64,000 bases of DNA from Didymella arachidicola. Its lineage: Eukaryota; Ascomycota; Dothideomycetes; Pleosporales; Didymellaceae. Below, piece after piece: positions 31,949-43,006 of this stretch (position 1 is its first letter; each line of letters opens with the position of its first letter). The notes beneath the pieces are model-generated. The model was not told the DNA's origin, made no database searches, and was given only the letters and a program-made list of their open reading frames with translations. Where the stretch lies: positions 1,984,001-2,048,000 of the forward strand of contig CM049988.1 in assembly GCA_016630955.3 (NCBI GenBank), given 5' to 3'. A program made the translations under genes and the position numbers.

Positions 31949-33120
31949 AGGCTGCGAAGCGGAGGCGGATTGGATGGTGTTGTAAGATGAGTCTGGACGT
32001 TGCGGGACATTGGCTCAGCGTGGGTGAGGAACTGCCTTGTACGATATAAACAGTACGAGACGGGTTGGATGATACTGTATCATAGTCGGCGAGCATACCA
32101 CTGGCGCATTTGAATTGGAAGCAACAGCCTTCACAGGGCCACTACATTGACATGTAAGAGCTGTATCTATGAATGATGGTGATCACTGAAAGAGTCGTGG
32201 CTAGAATTACATGTGCTTACTTCTACTTGTTGGACTAAATTGTGACCGCGAGACTAGCAGAAAGCCCTAGCTCTACTCACTACTTTGATGGATGAAGCTG
32301 GGGATAGGAGCATGAGGGAAATGCATTGCCGAGTAGTCCCAGACGGTACGGTTGATGAGCCCAGCAGTGACAGCGCACAATGTCAGTGTCCACGAAGACT
32401 CTTTACGGCACCAAAACATGACAGAGAAGAGCAGAACGCCAGGTATTAAAAGTCGCCATCGACCGCTGCTCATTCGGCCGTGGTGGAGATAAATGGTTGC
32501 GCCATCTACTAGGCGATGCGAACATGTCCGCCATCAACGCCTCGTAAAAGCCGCAACAATGAGGAGAGCAGAGAAAAGAGGAAGGAATATCGCGGACGCG
32601 CCACCGTACCACACCTGCGCGCTGGAACAAGTCTGAGAGCCTCCCCTCTGACAACTACTTGCCCGTCGCGTTTGCTGTGCCAAGGCAGAGACGATAGGTG
32701 TTTGCTGCCAGAAGCCTACCAACAGGATAGGATAGAGGTGGCCTATCAACGGGACAGGATAGAGGACTGAGATCGAGCGCTCAGGTTCCAAGGTGGGCAG
32801 GTGGCTGGGTGGGCTGGAGGCAGCATGATGTGCGGGTGTGTCGTTCTTATGTAGGAGCTGCGACGTGTGCACGTGCTGCCCCACACGCGCGGGGTCACGT
32901 GGTGTAACGCGATCCTTTCACTCCCTGGTTACATCGGAAACAAAAAGATGATGCTGTCAACACTCGGGACTTGTAAGAAGGTATTTCAATGCCCTACCGT
33001 TGAGAGTCTTGTGTGCAAAAAGGTGGTTCAGTACGTGGTTGGCTCGCGATTCAGCCGCGCCGGCAAAATTCACCGCCACCACGACACACTGATACGACGA
33101 ATCCTAGGCAAAAATGATGA
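31949..33120. other. Intergenic stretch with a weak small membrane-protein candidate
   Basis: On the minus strand, 32473-32273 reads MSSGRWRLLIPGVLLFSVMF and continues with a second hydrophobic stretch to FIHQSSE-stop (66 codons); the last codons overlap a GTGAGT donor. It could be a small membrane protein or an exon. A 27-bp imperfect tandem duplication lies at 32714-32767. Nothing else is recognisable. Confidence 0.25.
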
Positions 33121-33199
33121 CTCTCCGACGGGGAATCGAACCCCGGTCTCCCGCGCTTGGTACCTAAGGCTGACAAGCGGAAATCATGACCACTAGACC
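33121..33199 (-). pseudogene. tRNA-Asp(GTC)-like sequence lacking the 5' acceptor strand
   Basis: Read on the minus strand: a D-arm (GGTCTAGTGGTCATGATTTC), an anticodon stem CCGC/GCGG with loop TTGTCAC once a 15-nt insert at 33156-33170 is removed (anticodon GTC, insert directly after position 37, where nuclear tRNA introns sit), a perfect T-arm (CGGGG TTCGATT CCCCG) and a 3' acceptor strand TCGGAGA. The expected 5' acceptor partner TCTCCGA is absent; the sequence there reads GAAAACA. A T-run (ATTTTTG) follows the 3' end. It looks like a tRNA-Asp gene that lost its first nucleotides. Confidence 0.6.
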
Positions 33200-34714
33200 T
33201 GTTTTCTGTTAGATTGGGCTTCAGAGACAGGATGTTGTGGTTTCTTACCATCGAAGATTTGCCTGTTGAGGCAGATGGTTTACTGAGATGAGGGAAAAGA
33301 GTAAATTAGTATATATATTCTAAGTCAAACTCCAAGCATCAGAGCAACTCTGATAATCTTGCAGCCCCCTCCCTATCCAACGAGTGTGAAGTCAAAAGAG
33401 TGATGCTTGTCCTCAACAGAAAAGGGGAATCAGATCTATTTATATCTCTTGCCAATTTCCAAACACAAGGCGTTCCTGTGGCTTGCATACGATTAATTTG
33501 GGTCGGCAGACGTGGGCGAAGGAACGCCGACCACCAAACACCGATAGCAACACAACCTGGAAACCCGGATCAGAGCTTCAGAGGGAATTCGACTCATCAT
33601 ATGCAATCATCTCTAGCATACTTGTACTATATATACTTCAATTCCTTTTCCTCCGAACAAGTGGCCTACATCAATGCCCACCACTACATCGGTCTCGAGT
33701 TTCAACAGCGCAGGACCCACCTCTTGCAGTGCTCCCTGTGTGCCACACTCAAAACACCAGCGAAAGGAGCAGTTGTGAACCATGGTAAAAGCTGCGTACA
33801 TCATCACTTTTTCGTAGAGGTGTTCCGACGCATGTATCATCCCTCAACTTCGCAATCAACAATTGAGCGCTGTTCCACAGCCTCGCCAGTTTCGACGATT
33901 ATTAGCAAAGTCCCACCAAGACACTCACGTGTAATTCTTGTTTACCGTTTTCGAGACTGCAGAGATACCCGATGGCGAAGAGGACGGTATTCACTGAACA
34001 ATGAATAGGCTCTTCTTGCGGCTGATGAGTCAAGGCAGCATGGGAATAAGGGTATAATGGATGTCCTGCGGATAATGGCGTAATTGGAGTGTGTGCCAGT
34101 GTGCCGTCGTTATGTAGCATCACCTCTTCTGCATGTTGCGTTGTTTGCCGAGCTGGTGTGAGCTATATGATAGCCTGAAGATACGGAAGCCGAGCGAGGC
34201 GTAGATGATGGCAACTGCCGAGTACAGCATGGGCTTGTAGAAGCTCATACTAGGCGAAGTGTCGATGCAGCGTTGAAGAGAATCCTTTGAGGAGACAGCG
34301 CAAGGCAAGCTCATGGATGTAGCCGGTCAGACAGACGATGGTTGCACCCCGCGAAGTCCAATTCTGATCATGCCATACGTCCGAGGTGATCCTCAGGCAG
34401 CGCCTGGCTAGCCTAAGAGAAAAGCGGCCTAAGATAGCGTCGACTTCATGTCTTTGTTGCCGGAAGGAGAATCTCTATCATCAACAAATGTCCCGGCATG
34501 TGTCGAGATGAACGTGTAGCTTTGTGAGAAGCCTCGGGGACGAACAAGTGGCTCGTGCCGTGGCTGGTGACGTGCTTGTGCATTCGCCGAAACTTGGGGA
34601 CACGACGCGCCAAGTCAACTTTCACCTGAAGCTCCCTTGCCAGCTGTCAATGCCCTGATTGTCTGATAGCGTTTCTTGCGCAATCGTTCGTTTGCTTGCC
34701 TTGTAGCTTCCAAC
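33200..34714. other. Intergenic stretch with a weak small-ORF candidate
   Basis: Around 34314-34120 (minus) a frame contains MSFYKPMLYSAVAIIYASLG followed by a short basic tail ending at an AGGTGATG donor; it could be a small membrane protein with a second exon (GHPLYPYSHAALTHQPQEEP) near 34060. This is not certain enough to call a gene. The last 200 bp form the promoter of the golgin gene. Confidence 0.25.
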
Positions 34715-36804
34715 ATGTCCGCACAAGTCACATCAGACCCTGTAAATCAGAGTGGTAGGTGAGCGTGCAGCCCTGAGACCTGCATCACTTGCACGGAGTT
34801 AGCGGGGCATTATTGCCACGAGCGAGGGTACGAAATGCTGACGAAGTGTTCTCAGGATCTCCTTCCAAGTCCAAAAAGAAGAAGAACAAGAAGAAAGGCG
34901 GCAGTCAGGCACAGAACAAAGCCGAGGAGGATGCGCAAGTGAACGGCAACCACGGCAAGACTGAGACAGACCATGATGATGATGTCGACGATGAAGAAGA
35001 GCAGGCTGTACGGATATCTAGGCGCACATGTCACAGACAAATTGCTGACAACGCACATAGAAGCCAGCCGCCGCGCAAACTGCCGACCGCGACGCAGACG
35101 ATGTCGACGACGACGAGCAACCACTTTCTCCCACGCTACCAACGCCAAATGGCACACACCAGCACAGCATAGCTTCAGCAGTGGCCCTCGGTTTCTCGCG
35201 CTCGCGCTCACCGCACATGTCCCCGTCACCGTCAGATTCTGAGACAACAGCACGACTCGATGCAATAGCGAAAGAGCGAGATGCATTGCGACAAGAAGTC
35301 ACTGAGTTAAGGAAGAGTCTCGAGAGCATACAGATCAAGCATGAGGCCCAGACGACAGACGGCGCACAGTCGAAACATGAAGAGGAGGTGCAGGCGCTGC
35401 GAGAAGAGCTCGAGGAAGCCAATGAGGGCAAAGAGCACTTCGAGACACAGTACAACAACCTCTTGGGCCGGGTGAACACCATTAAAACGAGTCTAGGCAA
35501 TCGCATGAAGGCCGATGCGGTATGCGCAATCCGATGCAATACAAGCCAATGAGAAAGCTGACGAGTTGCAGGCCAAGATCGAAGAGTACGAAGCCCAAGT
35601 CGCCGAACTCCAAGACCAAAATACAGAACTACAGGAGAAGAATAGTAGTCTGGATGATGAATTGGCGAAACTGCGACAGGAGAACGAGGCACAAGCGTCC
35701 GAGATCAGCAATTTGCGGAGCAGGTCAAATCTGTCCCAGCAGAACTGGGTAAAGGAGCGCGACGAGCTCATCTCTCGCGAAGCATATGCACGAGAAGAGT
35801 TCGACAACGCAAGACAGGCAATGCAAGACTGGGAGGTCCTGGCTATGAACGAGCGCTCGTTGCGCGAAAGCTTATCTGAGAAGGAAGCCGAGCTGAAGGA
35901 ACAGCTTGAGAGCCTCAAGGACGAATACGAGCGAGCTGCAAGAGACCGGGATCAGAACAACCAAGCTGTTGAGGGATTGCAAAAAGCGCTTCAAGAAGTG
36001 CAGAACTGTGAGTGGCCTTGCGTCATTATGTCCACACACGCTAACAAGCTCTAGTACGCCGCTCCGAGCTCAAGAAGTCAGTTGAAACCTATGAATCCCA
36101 GATTGCCGATCTGCGCAAGCAAGTTAATGTTGCTGAGGAGTCATCAAAAAGAGCTCTGGCCTCCGTCGCTGCAACACAGAAAGAACTCGAGCGTGCGCTG
36201 CCATTTGAGAAAGAAGTCAAGGAGAAGAACCTGCTGATAGGCAAACTGCGTCATGAAGCCGTGACGTTGAATGAGCACCTCACAAAAGCATTGCGGATAC
36301 TGAAGAAGGGGCGGCCAGAAGATAACGTCGACCGCCAGATCATCACGAATTATTTCCTACATTTCCTGGCGCTTGATAGGAGCGATCCGAAGAAGTTCGA
36401 GGCGCTGCAACTTATCAGTATGCTGCTGGGCTGGACTGATGGTACGTTCTCAAAGGGCTCTCCGCCCACTATGCCTTTCGAATCCGTCTCAGCTATAGCA
36501 AATACTAATGAATGCAGAGCAAAAAGAGCAAGCCGGTCTTGCGCGACCAGGAGCCAGTTCACGGCTCGGTGTCTCCACCAGTCCCTTCCGCAGAACACCT
36601 AGCACACCGAGTCTAGGTTCTATGAGCGACCCTATGTTGATGGCTAGTAGTTCGAGTAATAAGGAGAGTCTAGCAGAGCTGTGGCAGGACTTCCTGGAAA
36701 GGGAAGCTGCAGAGGGTAAAGATGGAAAAGATGCGGGCAGAAGAGGAAGCACCTTGAGCCCACCACCGAAATCGGGGAGCGGCCTAGGTGTAGGTGAGAG
36801 ATAA
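34715..36804 (+). CDS. GRIP-domain golgin (coiled-coil Golgi protein)
   Basis: A trans-Golgi tethering protein of 586 residues. Six exons: 34715-34754, 34856-35007, 35061-35519, 35572-36007, 36055-36441 and 36518-36804, with introns of 101, 53, 52, 47 and 76 bp; all joins keep frame. The intron at 35520-35571 (GTATGC, branch GCTGAC, acceptor TTGCAG) explains an apparent frame break. The protein starts with a Lys-rich, then acidic, disordered region (SKSKKKKNKKKGG), continues as a long heptad-rich coiled coil, and carries the GRIP motif near residues 450-490 (QIITNYFLHFLALDRSDPKK, FEALQLISMLLGWTDEQ), which binds the GTPase Arl1 and recruits golgins to the trans-Golgi. A Ser/Pro-rich tail ends the protein. 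The nearest yeast counterpart is Imh1. Confidence 0.9.
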
Positions 36805-37228
36805 AGCATAATATATGACGAGTCGCTCAACATCTGGTCGACTTCGCTAGGATGAAATATACGAGCAAAACGTGGCTGGTTTCCAGCGAAGATCAATGCT
36901 TCATGATCCATTATAACGTCGCATAGAGATCTGGAATTGATACAATGGCATGCGAACTAACGTCCAGACCTCGATGCTTCAGCTGGGCCAAAAGCACCGT
37001 GATTGCGCGCCTCTTTCGTGTCCAAGGGAAGCGCACAGACTACGGACAGAGTCCGGTCCTACTTGTATGCGTCTAACCCAACCTAAACTTTAAGAAGAGA
37101 CAGGGGCGATCATCAGCAACTTCACAATTCATGGAAGCTTGGAACTACAGAGACGCCGATAGAGCTGGAAACTTACATCACTCTGGCAGTGGACAATTTC
37201 AAGTTAGAAGTGGTCGAATTCGGACACC
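36805..37228. other. Intergenic stretch
   Basis: The 3' region of the golgin gene and the promoter of the DUF3431 gene. No feature recognised. Confidence 0.35.
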
Positions 37229-38149
37229 ATGCATCGCCACACTCTCTCCCTGACAACGCCACCTACCAATACCGTGCGAGGCCGCTTCTTCATCCTCGGC
37301 GGAGTCTTGATCCTAGTGACACTGGTCTACATATTCACACCACGTTCCATCATCCAGAACCGTGTCACAGGCAACTATCCCTACGTGCGGCCATCAACGC
37401 CCCAAATCTACACACCAACCCCAGAAGCGCCCGGCCTGGAACCGGCCCCAGAGAAACTCATCGTGAAAGTCCAGATCGAAGGCGAGAATCTGAACTGGCT
37501 GCTCAAGCTCCTCCCGGACTGGCGAAACCAAGTCATCACCATCGACAAGTCCTTCGCCTCGTTACACGCAAGCGGGCAGAGAGTCGACAAAGGCCGCATC
37601 GCAGACGCGTACCTCGGATGGTTAATCACGAACTATAACCGATTGCCCTCAACACTCGCTTTCATCCCGCCAACCCTTGCAAAAGAAGGTCCAGATAAGA
37701 GAAAATGGCAACCGCCGTACGAATCGCTGGTGCAAAGCATTCAAGATCTGCAGGTCCCGCATGTGCAAAAACACGGATATGCGAGTCTACACTGTCCCAC
37801 GAAGCAAGAATGCGAGGATACAATCTTGCCGTTCAGAGCGCCCCCGGATGAGTACCGCACGCTCGACGTCAAGATGGCTAAGGTATGGGAGCAGATGTTC
37901 AATAATACGGATGTGCCGAAGCAGCTCGCGAGTCCGAGTGGGAACACGTTTGTGGTCAGTAGAGAGCAGGTGCAGAAGAGGAGTGTGGCGGAGTATACGC
38001 GATTTTGGACTTGGATCAACAAGACGATGATGGACGATGACAGTGCGGGGGCGGTTTTGGAGAGGCTGTGGCATGTGATTTTTGGGAAGGAGGGGGTGTG
38101 GTGTCCGGCGGAGAAGACATGTCAGTGTGAGGTTTTTGGGAGATGCTGA
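37229..38149 (+). CDS. DUF3431 family type II membrane protein
   Basis: A 306-residue single-exon protein. One transmembrane segment near the N-terminus (about residues 19-37, GRFFILGGVLILVTLVYIF) follows a short basic cytoplasmic tail, so the bulk would face the secretory lumen or outside. A Pro-rich linker (TPTPEAPGLEPAPEK) leads to the DUF3431 domain, seen in WLLKLLPDWRNQVITIDKSF, GRIADAYLGWLITNYNRLP, CPTKQECEDTILPF and VVSREQVQKRSVAEYTRFW. The family is widespread in filamentous ascomycetes and is suspected to be glycosyltransferase-like, but no activity is established to my knowledge. Paired cysteines near the C-terminus (CPAEKTCQCEVFGRC) suggest disulfides. Confidence 0.85.
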   Translation: MHRHTLSLTTPPTNTVRGRFFILGGVLILVTLVYIFTPRSIIQNRVTGNYPYVRPSTPQIYTPTPEAPGLEPAPEKLIVKVQIEGENLNWLLKLLPDWRNQVITIDKSFASLHASGQRVDKGRIADAYLGWLITNYNRLPSTLAFIPPTLAKEGPDKRKWQPPYESLVQSIQDLQVPHVQKHGYASLHCPTKQECEDTILPFRAPPDEYRTLDVKMAKVWEQMFNNTDVPKQLASPSGNTFVVSREQVQKRSVAEYTRFWTWINKTMMDDDSAGAVLERLWHVIFGKEGVWCPAEKTCQCEVFGRC

Positions 38150-38535
38150 GGGTCCCGTAAGTCTTTACATAGTTGTATACTTTTTTCCTTTCTCGACCAT
38201 GTTACTCGTTCATCTCCTTTTTTTTTTTTTTTACCTCGAAGTAAATGCACTCTGAAACTATCATGGAACCACCACCGGTATGTTCCTCCCTGTTGCAAAA
38301 AGAACCTACCACCCACCTCGTAGCACTTACTCATCCCGCACCCAACGTAACGCACAATCGCCGGCGGGACCTGCATCTGAACCTTATACTGACGGTCGCC
38401 ACAGAAGCCTCACGGCAGCACAGCCTCGTACATGGGCGCGCCTTTAGGAGTTTGTTGTATGCCGCCCCTCCTCTTCCTTGAGTCATTCTACTTGCTGTCC
38501 TCGATCTGCTTTACCTTTTGTGCCTCGTACCCAAG
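38150..38535. other. Intergenic stretch with poly-T run
   Basis: Contains a run of about 18 T near 38215-38232 and otherwise nothing recognisable. It lies between two convergent genes. Confidence 0.35.
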
Positions 38536-38907
38536 TTACGTCCGATACCACACATTAATTTTCCGCGAGATATCAAACACAGCCGTGCACCAGCACGCCA
38601 CAACAAGAGTTCCTACAACGATGGCTACCCCAACACCTATTCCATGCGCTCCCCACTCCACACTCAAGATCATCCACGAAGCTCCCGAACCCAGAAGACC
38701 GGCAATCAATCTGAACAGGGCGGCCACAATGCTAAACACAGAGAGGATGTATATCGCAACCGATTGTTCAATCCGGAACGGGACACACCAGATCCACTGA
38801 TCCGTGACGACAGGAATGAAAGCGGTCTGGAAGGCAAAAACGGTGATAAGCAGCGTGATAAGAGATGTCAAAGCAACTGTGAAAAGGAGATGTGTGGTTT
38901 CCTGCAT
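38536..38907 (-). CDS. Small multi-pass membrane protein (123 aa)
   Basis: Four hydrophobic stretches (about residues 8-30, 38-52, 53-75 and 84-110: LITLLITVFAFQTAFIPVV, AIYILSVFSIVAALFRLIAG, WMILSVEWGAHGIGV and GVAIVVGTLVVACWCTAVF) make it a small four-helix membrane protein. It begins with a clean ATG (38907) and ends RKINVWYRT. Many filamentous fungi have such small integral membrane proteins of unknown role; I cannot name the family. A downstream exon cannot be excluded. Confidence 0.5.
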   Translation of the reverse strand: MQETTHLLFTVALTSLITLLITVFAFQTAFIPVVTDQWIWCVPFRIEQSVAIYILSVFSIVAALFRLIAGLLGSGASWMILSVEWGAHGIGVGVAIVVGTLVVACWCTAVFDISRKINVWYRT

Positions 38908-39497
38908 GGCGACGATGAATCGTTGTTGGACCAGTGTTGAGTCTTCTGAATACTTAGCCGCGGTCTCTTAATAGGGAAGGTCTCGTTAGCGGCTGTTTGT
39001 GGTCTTACACCTTTGCGTTGTGAAACTTGCACAGGATCAAGGCTTATCTTGTATGGATGATAGACCGATTGAGACAAAGAGCAACGTGAAATCGAGTCGT
39101 GGCAGCGCAATGAACATTGTGCTGTATTGAAATGTAAGCGAAGGTGTTGGCTGCCGACTCTGTGCACGACAACTCACATTTCCCTAGCGCATCTATACAA
39201 TGATCAGGTGTTCGAGTTTGTTTTGATTCTCTTTGCTATTGTATTATCTATGGCCGTAACACCGCAAAAATTCGACCGCAAGTGCAAGTCCGCGCACCGA
39301 ACAAAGCCGAAAGCCGGGGTATATCGAACCCTAAAATAACACACGAAACGTGACATGCGTGTCTGCAATGACAGTGGTATCCAGAATGAAGAAGAAGGTA
39401 TCAATGGGAAGGTTCGCAATCCTAAAGCAAATGCGCAAGGCCGTGAGATAGAAGAAACGCTGAAGGACCGAGTGACGCTTTTCTGAATGACAGCACC
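38908..39497. other. Intergenic stretch
   Basis: Upstream region of the small membrane protein gene and downstream region of the CrzA-like gene. No feature recognised. Confidence 0.3.
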
Positions 39498-41741
39498 TTA
39501 GCTTCGCCCATCGTAGCTGTCACTCACCCAACCGCTGTTCGCACCAGAAAAGACGGGTTGTTGGCCTTGCTGGTAGTTGTCGCTCTCGTCTTCGTAATAC
39601 TCTCCGCCACTGCTAGCGTCGAAGCTACTGCGACCACTGATCTCGTCGGCCTCGTCAGGGCCGTTCAGTGGCATTGAGTTCCAGTCCATAGTTGCAAGAG
39701 CCGGGTACTGGGCAAGGAGAGCAGCAGGCAAGAATGGCTGCGGCGCATGTGTCATTTGAGGGAAATTTTCGTAGCCAGGCTGTGTCTGCATCACCCCGCC
39801 AAAATTCTGATGCATAGGGTTGAACATGCCATTGCCGTTGGCCATCTGTTGTTGCTGTCCCTCCCAACCGCCCTTTTCTTGCGCTTCTTCCTCAAGCAAG
39901 GGGCGGATACAGACTCGGCCAGCTTCAGATCTGAAGTGGCGGCCTAAAGCATCTGCACGAGCAAACCGCCTGCCGCAACCCCAATGACCGTTATCCTTGA
40001 GGTTACCGCGGCAAACAAATTTCTTCTCGCCAGAGTGGAGACCCTCGTGTCTTTTCCTGTCATGTTGGCGCGCAAATGCCTTGCCGCAAACGCTGCACAC
40101 GAAGGGACGCTCATCGGTATGAGTGCGGAGATGCGATCTCAAGTTGTAGGCACGTGTGAATCGCTTCGGGCACAGGGTACACTGGAAGGTCGCTGGGTGC
40201 TTTTGTGTACGCTTAGGGCCTCCGCCTTCGCCAGGAGAAGGTCTGGAGGGATCGGCAAGGTCTAGGATGTAGTCGCGATTGGGCACGCTTGAAGTTGAGG
40301 AGCGACGAGAAGACTTGCCAGATGGCGAAGGCGAGCGCGACTTCGCAGCACTGGGAGACAATGATCGATTCGCGTCGAGGCCAGGTGTGGAGGCACGCGA
40401 ACTGGCGCTACTGAACGGATCAGACTTGGCGCGAGTCCTGTTCCGACTCCTTGCTGAGTGACGTTAGTATCAGCAACAGGGGTTCTTCATTGATCACCTA
40501 CATCGATCAGGTGGGCTCAAAGTATCGGTCAGAGCATCAGCAGTAGACCCAGGCTTCGGTGGTTCAAAACTTGCTTGCCGCGACGGCGGCGCGAAGTCAA
40601 TGTTGATCTCAGGGGGGGACATGGTATCAGCCTGACCGAAGTCGTTCAGTAAGGGGAATGCCTCGGTGCCTTGAGGATAACCGCTCAATCCTTGTTGCTG
40701 AACGTATTGGCTGTTCATGTTCATATCAATGCCAAAGCTACCAGGTGTGAATTGAGGGAGCGACTGCTGCTGTGGGATTAATCTTGGGGAGATGGCAGGG
40801 CTGTGTCCAGGGCTGATGTGTGCGTTGTCGCTCAGGTTGAACTGATCGAAGTTCGAGATTGGGTTTTGGAAGAGCTGGGGATCATTCTGGGCGCCCAGGT
40901 GCGGCGAGGGCTGGTCCTCTTCGAAGCTGTTTTGTGTGACCAGGTATGGCGAGGCATGTGCTGAGGAGATGTCTGAGTACGCAGATTCGCTGGGTGTCCG
41001 CCTGTGTCCTCTAAAATTCGCCATGTTCGCCCACTCGGTGCCCTGAGCGTACGCAGCGCTAGGATCCAGCGTCGATTGGCCCAATGAAGCGTGTCGAGAG
41101 TGGTTGGGCGGGGAGAACGCGCCCTGGTTCTGGTGTGGCGACGCATGCGGGCTAGGACTGCGCTGATTGTTCATGTTGTTTGGCAACAGGTGTGGTGGTG
41201 TAGGCGCGTGGGGTTGTGTGGTAGCCATCTGAGCCATCAGGTCGCTGGGGTTGACTCCGATATTCTGCTGCTGCTGCGGCTGACTCTCAAGCAGATGGGG
41301 GTCGAGAGAGTTGCCGAATTGCGAGGGGCTGATTGCCTGAGGCTGGTTCAAATCGTTGCCGGCGAAGAAGCTGTTGAAGTCGGCAGGACCAGGATTGGTG
41401 ATATCGAGGTGATCAGGAGAAAGGCTGTTGCCTTGCGGCCCGAAGTGCGGCGTGTTATGCTGCGACAGGGCTGGGTTGGACTGCAGGAACGTCTGGTCAG
41501 AGAGCACCTGCTGCTGGGGGAACGACTGCGGTTGCAGGGTGGACAGGTATTGCGCGTTGCTGAGCTGCGCGTTGCTGACGGCGAAGTTGGAGGGGTCGAG
41601 GTTCAGCTGCTGCGATTGACTGAAGCCGAGGCCAGAAACGTTATTGTGAAAAGGCGCATGGGGTGACGGCGAGGGGGTTTGCCTTATATGGACGCGCTGG
41701 CCCGCAGACGGTGAGCGCCCGCGCTGCTGCATGCCGTCCAT
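39498..41741 (-). CDS. crzA: Calcineurin-responsive transcription factor, Crz1/CrzA type
   Basis: A C2H2 factor of 731 residues that, when dephosphorylated by calcineurin, enters the nucleus and drives calcium, cation and cell-wall stress genes. Exons are 41741-40502 and 40453-39498; the 48-bp intron has a perfect GCTGATACTAAC branch region. The first exon encodes a Gln/Pro/Ser-rich regulatory region with the family's RGHRRTPSESAYSDISS block and, near residue 380, PEINIDF, a fit to the PxIxIT calcineurin-docking pattern. The second carries two classical fingers (FQCTLCPKRFTRAYNLRSH, about 503-525; FVCSVCGKAFARQHDRKRH) and a third atypical one ending WGCGRRFARADALGRHF, then RPLLEEEA, as in fungal CrzA. 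Ser-rich stretches are likely phosphorylation sites. The neighbour upstream is the pH-pathway gene palA. Confidence 0.9.
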
Positions 41742-43006
41742 GATTGCGGTTGCGCGTGTTGCTATTCTGGAGTGCAGAGGAGCGAGGTAGACAACCGCGC
41801 TTGGGCCCCTACAGTGAGGTCGCCTTGTCCAGCGACGAGCGGGGGTGCGGGCAACGTTAGACTCGGGAGCGGTCTCGCTGAGTGGTCAGAAAGCCGCGAG
41901 CGACGCGTTCCTGGCTGGCACTGGCTGAGGCTGGAGAGTGAAAGAGGCTGTGTGAGCAATCCTCGCGGTGAGCGCAACACAGTGAGGTGGGCTGTGCAGG
42001 CAAGTGAGGTTGATCCCCGAACGGGCTAGGGGGCTGCTATTCTCAGGGCTGATGTGCCCCGCCAGCGAGCTCCCGGCGCCTACTCTGCAGCAGAGCCTTT
42101 GTCTGCAGTAAGCGTGCCTGGCCTCAGAACTTCCAAAACATGAAACCGTCCTGGATACGAGCATGCGGCACGGGGCGTGACACGTGAGGGCGGGGAGTGT
42201 TCGCGGTGACGTTGATCACGGCTACCGGCAGTTTCTTTGACTAGGATAGCAATGAACGGACTGGGGGTGGACAAGTGACGACCTCAACTGTAGCCCAGTG
42301 TTTTCGCGTAAACCCATGTTAATCGTGACTACCGCAAGGTCGATCAGCTCTCGCCAAAGCTTGTCTGGGCGGATGCGTCTTGAGCGCCTTGGAAGGAGGA
42401 GCCGTGACGACGCAGCTGCTCCGCCTCAGCCCTATAGCTTTTGGACAATGTGGAGATGGTCTGATGGCGCGTTGGTGAAAGCGTAAATCGGGTGGTCACG
42501 CGAATTTGAGAATTGTGTAGCCACTTGTTTCAGCAACTTGATGCAGCAGGAGCCTCATATATCACCGAGTATTGCCGAATTGTAAGAACGTTCGCACCAG
42601 GCGGCGTTCCATTTACTAGCCACACCAAACCGTCCCAATGCTCTGAACCTCGAGTGCAGTCTCCCCGAACGACTGGACGATGGTTGTTGTGGCGTGTAGA
42701 TCAGCGAGTGACGCATACTCATAAATGAGGTCATGTCGTTCGTGCACTTGAGATAGCGCAAGCATATAGTTATTGCACAGCCACAACCCTGTGAGGCAGA
42801 TTGGACCGTCAAGGCAGAATTCCCTCTGCTTCCGCTATCTCCACGACCACGACCGTTCCCGAGTCCCGACGCGTAAATAGCGGGCACATTGTGATGCATT
42901 GCATCATGATGTGGCATCGCAGACCGCTTTTGGCTGTTGCGTTGTCGTTGTCGACTTGGATTATTGTGATTCGTGATTCAAGTGGTTCCTTGTTCATACG
43001 CTTCCC
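41742..43006. other. Promoter region of the CrzA-like gene
   Basis: About 1.26 kb lie between the 3' end of palA and the crzA start codon. A long promoter would suit a regulated factor. No clear TATA box was identified, and there is no convincing frame. Confidence 0.35.

Noticed and set aside
35500..35580. Apparent frameshift in the golgin gene
   Set aside because: A 52-bp intron (35520-35571) with donor GTATGC, branch GCTGAC and acceptor TTGCAG restores the frame exactly.
41091..41666. Plus-strand open frame (191 codons) over CrzA
   Set aside because: Arg/Val/Glu-rich shadow of the Gln/Pro/Ser-rich coding strand.
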